From Patella vulgata (lineage: Eukaryota > Mollusca > Gastropoda > Patellidae), in NCBI RefSeq assembly GCF_932274485.2, contig NC_065886.2, positions 44,813,501-44,877,500 on the forward strand: DNA of 64,000 nucleotides. Direction: 5' to 3'. The notes beneath the pieces were generated by a model. It was not told where the DNA came from and made no database searches. It worked only from the letters and a program-made list of their open reading frames with translations. Positions 56,641-64,000 of this stretch are shown here, piece by piece (within the stretch, counting starts at the first letter, position 1; every line of letters starts with the position of its first letter). The position numbers and the translations under genes were made by a program.

Positions 56641-57759
56641 TTTGGCAAAACAAACTCAACGCCTAGCCTTTTTTGTCACTTGTCATACTACAGTCGTTGC
56701 AGCCATTTCATATTTTATTTTCTTATTGTAAAAGGTCCAATATCAATCAAAGCAGGAATGTGGACATATCGTGCGTGCAGCGGTAGCGTTGCTCTTGTTA
56801 AAGCATCCCCTGAAAAATTTCCAATCTCTACGACAAAAGGAACTGGTAGTGATCGTACAACAAAATACGGCCTCAATCTCAAGATATGACAAAATACTTC
56901 AATTTACCATTTGGTCTAGACACATTTTTTCGCATACCGGCACCGGTAAAAAAAAAAAAAAAAAAAAAATAAGGATGTTAAAATGGATTTTTTTTTCGGG
57001 TAGTTTAACTCCGATCCATAGATTTAACCTTCTTAATAATCCAAAAAACCTGTATTTTGTTTAAAACAACACATTTTTGTGGTTTTCTTTCTTTTGATCA
57101 TATTCTCTAAACTTTCCTCTTTCTTTTAATAAAACGTACATAATAGAAGATAAAAGCAAGAAAGACAACTCCTATTGTCATAGTGGTTACACAGACACAG
57201 ATCACCAAATATTTCTACAAAACAAGGGCCAAAGTTATTTTTAGTCTCTCTCTCCCTTTCCCTTTTCCCCCTTTTGCATTGCGATTTTTGTTGACTTTTT
57301 GGTGTAGAATCGAAAAAAGGGTTTGAAAATACATTTTCTGCCAGGTTTTGGTGAATATTCATGATTTTGAGGCGGAAGGATACAAGAGTTGTGAGGTTGG
57401 TTACGTTGAAATGTAGGGCCGGAAATTGCATGTTTATTTGTCTCTACTTCCAGCTTGTGTATCTCAAGTTTTTCATGGTGAACCTCATACATGCTTTTTG
57501 GGCAAGAGTTTGCCACATGTTGCTCCATCTGTGACAGAAAGCGTTCTACCCAACGAAAATTTGGGAAAAAGTTAGAGCCGGTCTAAGAGACGAGAAGTAA
57601 CATTAAAGTCAATGGGGAAATAATTAGTGATCTGTGGCCATACAGTTTTTATAGTAATATTACAAACTCTGTTATGATATTGTAATAAATGGTAATTATT
57701 TTTATACGCCCACATGTGGACGTATTATACACTAGCCCCTTTCCGTCCGGACGTACGGT

Positions 57760-60700
57760 GTTACTTTGATCGTTCTTCTCTTGGTTCTCTTCATATGATA
57801 TTGACTTTTCAAATACATTTTTAAATATTTTCGTTAAAAGTTAACATTTGATTAAAGGAGCATTAGGTAAGATTAGATAAAGAGCTGACAATTCTCGCTA
57901 TAACAGTTAAAGGAAAGATAATGGAACAGAATATGCTGAAAAACGAGATATTAGTGATTCAATTTCAGACTATCCTCGATCGTCATTACTAACGTTGGTA
58001 CGATAATAAACAATATATCAATTGTCCATTTTTACGTTAAATTATCCATCACAAAATGTATTCAACTCCATTAAATATCACAGGATAACGATGGCACCGA
58101 GAGTTGATTATGGTCTGGATAAGTTAATTAATGTCTAATTAATAATTTAAATGACATTTCAGGTCTAAAGAAAGGCCTGCAATAGTCAGATTTAGCTCTT
58201 GCATAATGCATGTTTAATTAATTAAAGGGACGTCAAGTTTGCTAATTTAATAAATATATTACAAATACAACTAGAACTCCTTAGGAGTACTGACGTGTTT
58301 TGCTATGCCACGTCACGTCGCGTCACGTCACCCCTTGTCACATCAACATTAAAGTTACACCATGAATTATTGAGTATAGCAACATCCAATACCTATTAAA
58401 GTGGAAAAAAACTGTCATTTTGAACTCTTAATAAAACCGGAAGTTATACTTCATGACCTAACTTTTTTTATATATTAATAGCTAGTAGACATCAGGGTCA
58501 TCATACATACAAAGGTCAAGGGTCATGGAAAAATTAAGGTGACCATCTAGATGGTGAATAGTCGAAACAACTTTAAAGTGAAACCGGAAGTAAACAATAT
58601 CGAAATTAAAACATCGGCTCCGTAAGGATTGTTGCCATTTGGAGTAGGTTTAATACAAAAGCAAAGTTTTCGAAAATTGGAATTAAAATGGCGGCTGAAT
58701 ATTAATTTGAATGTTTTTCGTAAAATCCAATATGGAGGCCAACTGGTTGACAATGTTATGGAACAAGGTCTTTGAAAATGAAATATCTGCGGCTAACACC
58801 ACTATATGTCATTTTTTGTCTATTTTTAAAATGGAGAGAACTATTCATGTTCGGGAAAATCGGAAGGTCACGGTAATTTCCGGAAGCCGTCACAAATTTT
58901 GTTTAAAATGTCATTTTGAAGGCATCGACGTGTTACTTATTCCTACCAAGTTTCAACTTGACGGAGATATGCTATCTTGAATGTGGAAAAAATGATGAAG
59001 AAAACTTTCTCAAATCTTTGATGCTAATATTAATCGAGCGAACTTCCGAATTTCGAAAAAACGCCAGTCCAAAGAATCCAAAAATGAAATCGCGAAGAAG
59101 ATCCATTGAGAAATAACCGAGATATGGACAATTTGAGATTATTTTTTGTCCCATCCGTAAAACACTTCCTGTTGGTCAAACATGACCCAATTCATATTTA
59201 ATAAATAGATCCACGGAGGCCAACCACATCTACGTTGGCAGAATATTTGCACCATGTACAGTTTTGGCTGCACAAACTGACTAAATCGCGAAGTAGATCC
59301 ATTGAGAAATAACTGAGATATAGACAATCAGAGATTATTTTTTGTCCCATCCGTAAAACACTTCCTGTTGATCAAAAATGACCTAATTCATATTTAATAA
59401 ATAGATCCACGGAGGCCAACCACATCTACGTTGGCAGAATATTTGCACCATGTACAGTTTTGGCTGCACAAACTGACTAAATCCCCCCCCCCCAAAAAAA
59501 AAAAAAACCAAAAAAAAAATTAACAAAAACACTTACAGAAACAATACGTGTTTTGACCGAAGGTCCGAAACACGTAATTATAATATGTACACTTCATATT
59601 ATACAAAAACCATTGAGCAGTACGATATTTACTATTAATCGTACATGTAAGTAAATTTAATAGTTTGTGTCTCTTCTATTGCATTATCATTTCACAATAC
59701 GCTTTATATCGTATGGTGTATAGTAATCGAGAAAGTAATTGATTCCATTAGTATTTTACAATAGTTATTGGAGTCTTTTAGGTAAATGTATTAATTCGTG
59801 CGCTGTATTAAAAATGCGCGTATTGATTTGCAATGCATTATTACTATCATCGTTGGTTAGAGTTTGTAAATTTATAAAAATATTTGGTAATGTATTTAGA
59901 ATTTTGAATCTAACATGGGTAAGTAAAATTTGGACATTGTTCCAGTCGTTCATTATGGCAATTTTATAATATCTAGTATTTGCAGGAATATTTCGATACA
60001 GATTGGTAAGGGTTTATATCCGAGGATTTGGGAGAAACTAAGATAAAAAAAAGTAACTTGGGGACATTTTATTCACCATTTGTAAAACAGCGTTAGTTTA
60101 TGATCATATCGTCTAATTTCAAGCGAATTAAGAAATGTACCTCTTACTAATCCAGTGATTGTTCTAAGTTTTCAAGTACAGTACTTTCGGTTATGTCACC
60201 CATGTTGATTTTGGTGCATGCCACGACCCCCAGGCACAAAGACACGCCCTAAGTTTTTGTTATCGCCTAAATCTGCAATTCTGAATGAATTAACATGGAA
60301 CTTGGTCTACTTATTCCGTATACCCTAAGGATGGCAACTATTGATTTTTACGCATGATACGAACCCCTTAGTCGTTACAACATCAGATTTTTGGTTAACA
60401 TTTTGTCAGTAAATACTATACAGGTTGCAATTATTAGAGATTTTGTTCAAATTCGGCCTGATCAATCACGTCAATAACATGGTTGTACCTATCTATATTG
60501 ATCCAAGTCCAACCCCTAGGGACAGAGCTTAAATCTGCAATTCTGAATGATTTAACATGGAACTTGGTCTACTTATTCCTTATATCCTAAGGATGGCAAC
60601 TATTGATTTTGGTGCATAATACGAACCCCTTGGGCGTTACAGCACCCACTTTTTGGTTAACATTTTGTCTGTAAATACTTTACAGGTTGCAATTATTATG

Positions 60701-61981
60701 AGATTTTGTTCAAATTCGGCCTGATCAATCGTGAATGGATCATCTTGGAAATTGACATATGTATTCTTTATATCAAAAGAACAGTAACTATTGATTTTGG
60801 TGCACGTCCGACCCTAAGGGGCGGTGTCACAGCCACTTACTTGTTAATATTTAGTCTGTAAATTTGGCAAAACAAACTCAACGCCTAGCCTTTTTTGTCA
60901 CTTGTCATACTACAGTCGTTGCAGCCATTTCATATTTTATTTTCTTATTGTAAAAGGTCCAATATCAATCAAAGCAGGAATGTGGACATATCGTGCGTGC
61001 AGCGGTAGCGTTGCTCTGGTTAAAGCATCCCCTGAAAAATTTCCAATCTCTACGACAAAAGGAACTGGTAGTGATCGTACAACAAAATACGGCCTCAATC
61101 TCAAGATATGACAAAATACTTCAATTTACCATTTGGTCTAGACACATTTTTTCGCATACCGGCACCGGTAAAAAAAAAAAAAAAAAAAAAATAAGGATGT
61201 TAAAATGGATTTTTTTTTCGGGTAGTTTAACTCCGATCCATAGATTTAACCTTCTTAATAATCCAAAAAACCTGTATTTTGTTTAAAACAACACATTTTT
61301 GTGGTTTTCTTTCTTTTGATCATATTCTCTAAACTTTCCTCTTTCTTTTAATAAAACGTACATAATAGAAGATAAAAGCAAGAAAGACAACTCCTATTGT
61401 CATAGTGGTTACACAGACACAGATCACCAAATATTTCTACAAAACAAGGGCCAAAGTTATTTTTAGTCTCTCTCTCCCTTTCCCTTTTCCCCCTTTTGCA
61501 TTGCGATTTTTGTTGACTTTTTGGTGTAGAATCGAAAAAAGGGTTTGAAAATACATTTTCTGCCAGGTTTTGGTGAATATTCATGATTTTGAGGCGGAAG
61601 GATACAAGAGTTGTGAGGTTGGTTACGTTGAAATGTAGGGCCGGAAATTGCATGTTTATTTGTCTCTACTTCCAGCTTGTGTATCTCAAGTTTTTCATGG
61701 TGAACCTCATACATGCTTTTTGGGCAAGAGTTTGCCACATGTTGCTCCATCTGTGACAGAAAGCGTTCTACCCAACGAAAATTTGGGAAAAAGTTAGAGC
61801 CGGTCTAAGAGACGAGAAGTAACATTAAAGTCAATGGGGAAATAATTAGTGATCTGTGGCCATACAGTTTTTATAGTAATATTACAAACTCTGTTATGAT
61901 ATTGTAATAAATGGTAATTATTTTTATACGCCCACATGTGGACGTATTATACACTAGCCCCTTTCCGTCCGGACGTACGGT
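57760..61981. repeat. 4.22-kb tandem duplication, unit 2
   Basis: Second copy of 53541-57759, offset 4,219-4,222 bp. Its internal MITE, insertion and satellite are at the matching positions. Confidence 0.95.
57852..58217 (+). mobile_element. TTAAAG-type MITE (unit 2)
   Basis: Same copy as at 53632, duplicated with the unit. Confidence 0.9.
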
Positions 61982-62732
61982 TATCCGAACGCCCGTTCAC
62001 ATTTGTTTTTGGACAATCTGGGGGGGGGGGGGGGGTCACAATTTTTTTCCGATTGTAATGAAACTTAAAATGTATGTTTATAACCTTAAGATCTCGGTTC
62101 TTTTCGGTATTGTACCTTCCAGGATTATGACCCCTGATTGTACGAAAATTCACGTTTTTAGCTTGTCCTCTGTCCATCTCTTGGAAAATGTGGGCGTATC
62201 TTGCAGGGCAACCGCTTGTCATAATTTTACAGCAACTCCTTATGATTTAAACAATATTTATTCAAATAAGGTAGATATTATATACATACACTGTCAAACG
62301 GTAAGGATTCAAAAACAAACCAAGGGTATTTTATAAAAACCCGTCTCCTTATTTAATAAATATACTACAAATACAATTATAATATGTACACTTCATATAC
62401 AAAGAAAACATTGAGCAGTCCGATATTATATATTTGCTATTAATCATGCATGTAAGTAAATTTAATAGTTTGTGTCACCATTGCTTACTCATTATTTAAC
62501 ATAAAATATTTCCCTGTAATACATTAAATTATTTTGTACTAGGGACTATAAACCTTAATGCAAACAATTCGAAACATTTGGAATAAACCAACCTCGACCA
62601 TACTAAACTAAAAATAATAATAAACCAAGGTATTAATTACCCTTATGCATTTAGTTATTCTTCGATTGAATTCATTAAATAAGTCTTCCATGGAGTCCAG
62701 ATATGATTTTCACTAATGCTCCTCTGCTTCAG
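61982..62732. other. Repeat remains upstream of the PKS exon
   Basis: A G run near 62020-62034 is followed by gtgggcgtatcttgcagggc, the usual inner part of the tacgcccacat repeat. 62353-62500 is a diverged third copy of the duplication flanks without the 1.3-kb insertion. No gene is supported; the PKS promoter or an untranslated first exon may be here. Confidence 0.5.
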
Positions 62733-62938
62733 GAAACAATGTGTGAGGTAGCCATTATTGGTGCCGGATGTCAGTTTCCCGGAGCTGATAATCTTGATGA
62801 GTTTTGGAGAGTTCTACGTAATGGCGAGAATCACGTGATAGAAATTCCACCAAACCGTTGGAATTTAGAAGCATTTTATGATCCAGATCCTGCAGTTCCG
62901 GGCAAAACACACGTTAGACGAGCGGGTTTTGTTGATGG
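62733..62938 (+). CDS. Type I polyketide synthase, first coding exon (start of KS domain)
   Basis: From ATG 62739 the exon reads MCEVAIIGAGCQFPGADN, then LDEFWRVLRNGENHV, IPPNRWNLEAFYDPDP, PGKTHVRRAGFVDG. This is the N-terminal edge of a beta-ketoacyl synthase domain: GxGCxFPGAxxxxxFWxxLxxG, PxxRW and pGK-xxxxxGF are PKS hallmarks and differ from vertebrate fatty acid synthase. The exon starts after a ctctgcttcag acceptor (ending 62732) and ends at a GTATGT donor (62939) in phase 2. The upstream ATG at 62703 is in frame but lies in the presumed intron. The active-site Cys and all later domains lie beyond the window. Candidates are animal FAS-like PKS enzymes known from molluscs. Confidence 0.85.
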
Positions 62939-63014
62939 GTATGTTCAATCTAATTTATCTTTACGCTTATATGTGGTACAGTTAATATATCCGGGGGGTT
63001 AGGGGGGGGGGGGG

Positions 63015-63275
63015 TGGATGGTCGAATGGTTAGCACGTGCGCGCTGTATCATAAGGTCTGTCATTGAGTCACACTAGCGTGGTTTCGATTCCAAGTTGTC
63101 CTTCACAAGGAGTAGGAACGCCTGTCCACCTCGTGGGGTTTCTCCCATTGCTAAAGACCCCTACGCGCAAGCGAATTATTGAAATAAAATTGAACCATAT
63201 TTATCAGTCCCCAAATGACCTAGCTTGTGTCAAGAAGAAGCTAAACACCATTTCTCTCCGCACCTGATTACTGAT
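63015..63275 (+). mobile_element. SINE family B, full length, in the PKS intron
   Basis: tRNA-Ser-like head (ggatggtcgaatggttagca; B box ggtttcgattcc), body, and tail with tacgcgcaagcgaattattg. Preceded by a run of G. Confidence 0.85.
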
Positions 63276-64000
63276 GTGTTTATGGTAAATGGACAGATTA
63301 AAATAAGAAAAATGCGCCCAACAATTTTGTCTTTATTACTTTGATACACAATCTGAGTAAAACAACCATAAAGGAGCTAAATCGCTGTTCTTTGGTCCCT
63401 AGAAATTGACACAAATAGGTCGGAACGCATATAATAATATAATATAAATGTATATAAATTGATTTACATTCAATCATTTCTGTTTTTACTGTAATTTTTA
63501 AGTACGCGAAGAGTACAAATTAAATGGCAGTCTTTGGCGTCTGGTTTTTCCAGACTAGACCGATAGCATTCTTCTGTGGAATATGTTTATCCTCCTTCAT
63601 CGATTCGATTCATTACAAATGACGCTCGAATGCATTCTGCCACGCGATTCGTGTGCCAATTATAAAATTTCCATTGTGTCTCAAACATTGGATATCAGAA
63701 GCCCACCTTTTGACGGTAAGATAACAACATCAATGTTGATTTAAATTGACCAATAAGTCGTGTTTGCAATGTCGAAGACTGAAGATGATATTGACTTAAA
63801 GACTTGGCTCCTTTAAATTGATTTATTATAGTTCAAAATCTCGTTTTACTTGCCTTCACTACACCCGGTAATGGGGGATATCTAAAGTATAAAAAAAACT
63901 GAAGCGAAATATGGATCTGTATTTTAATCAGATACACATCAAATTGTTTTATTCTCTGCATAATTTATACAACTGTATGTCTTATTTAATCAGATACACA
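63276..64000. other. No further PKS exon seen
   Basis: AT-rich intron sequence. I looked for the next KS motifs (FD..FF.I) on the plus strand and did not find them. A 14-bp repeat (aatcagatacacat) lies at 63935 and near the right end. Confidence 0.5.

Larger units (their letters stand above)
53541..57759. repeat. 4.22-kb tandem duplication, unit 1
   Basis: Unit 1 starts gttactttgatcg and ends ggacgtacggt. It is repeated head to tail at 57760-61981 with only scattered single-base and homopolymer differences (more than 99% identity by eye). It holds a MITE, a 1.3-kb insertion with short unconvincing frames, a degenerate satellite (about 55930-56640) and the tacgcccacatgtggacgta block at its end. 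No gene is recognised in it. Confidence 0.95.

Noticed and set aside
61911-62336. 141-codon plus-strand open frame
   Set aside because: Begins in the tacgcccacat interspersed repeat and crosses a poly-G run; no domain seen.

Overview
The window looks like gene-poor nuclear DNA of a lophotrochozoan, most likely a mollusc (inference). Reasons: spliced genes with GT-AG introns, AT-rich intergenic DNA, at least a dozen copies of a tRNA-derived SINE ending in (ATTTC)n, a second SINE family with a different tRNA-like head, a CR1/Jockey-type LINE, a piggyBac-like MITE family starting TTAAAG, and a ketosynthase exon typical of animal polyketide synthases. Repeats and transposon remains make up most of the identified sequence.

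Four host loci can be supported. (1) 1471-9526 (+): a four-exon gene for a 239-residue type I membrane protein with signal peptide, one Ig-like domain, an IgG-like TCPPCP hinge, one membrane span and a cytoplasmic tail with a canonical ITAM (YxxL-x7-YxxL). All three introns are phase 1. (2) 11520-13194 (+): a two-exon raftlin-family gene; 449 bp of it, intron edge included, is duplicated at 22341-22789. (3) 37684-38896 (+): a two-exon gene for a 72-residue secreted precursor whose predicted mature part is strongly cationic, has no acidic residue and carries one Cys-Cys loop; it resembles a beta-hairpin antimicrobial peptide or a cyclic peptide hormone. (4) 62733-62938 (+): the first coding exon of a type I polyketide synthase (start of the KS domain), running off the window.

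The mobile layer by region. 254-1015: decayed Tc1/mariner. 2411-6248: a 43-bp minisatellite split by a nearly intact LINE inside intron 2 of the ITAM gene. 8418-9985: a foldback element and two MITEs around the last ITAM exon. 13655-20300: noncoding blocks of palindromes, tandem repeats and foldbacks. 22800-29350: SINEs nested in SINEs, a 1.08-kb tandem duplication and a 272-bp one. 29400-34750: a decayed MULE-type transposase locus. 35140-35700: Penelope-like fossil. 39000-42340: hairpin, SINEs, MITE and degenerate satellite. 42365-46680: an old LINE containing a hAT element (8-bp target duplication), which contains a SINE (13-bp target duplication). 47982-48617: a small Tc1/mariner derivative carrying a 196-bp exact copy of that hAT/SINE junction. 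49620-52080: a two-level higher-order repeat. 53541-61981: two head-to-tail 4.22-kb units that are nearly identical.

The host genes do not form an obvious pathway. The ITAM receptor, the raftlin (in vertebrates a lipid-raft protein of immune receptor signalling) and the cationic secreted peptide would all fit an innate-immunity setting, but that link is only inference from family knowledge.
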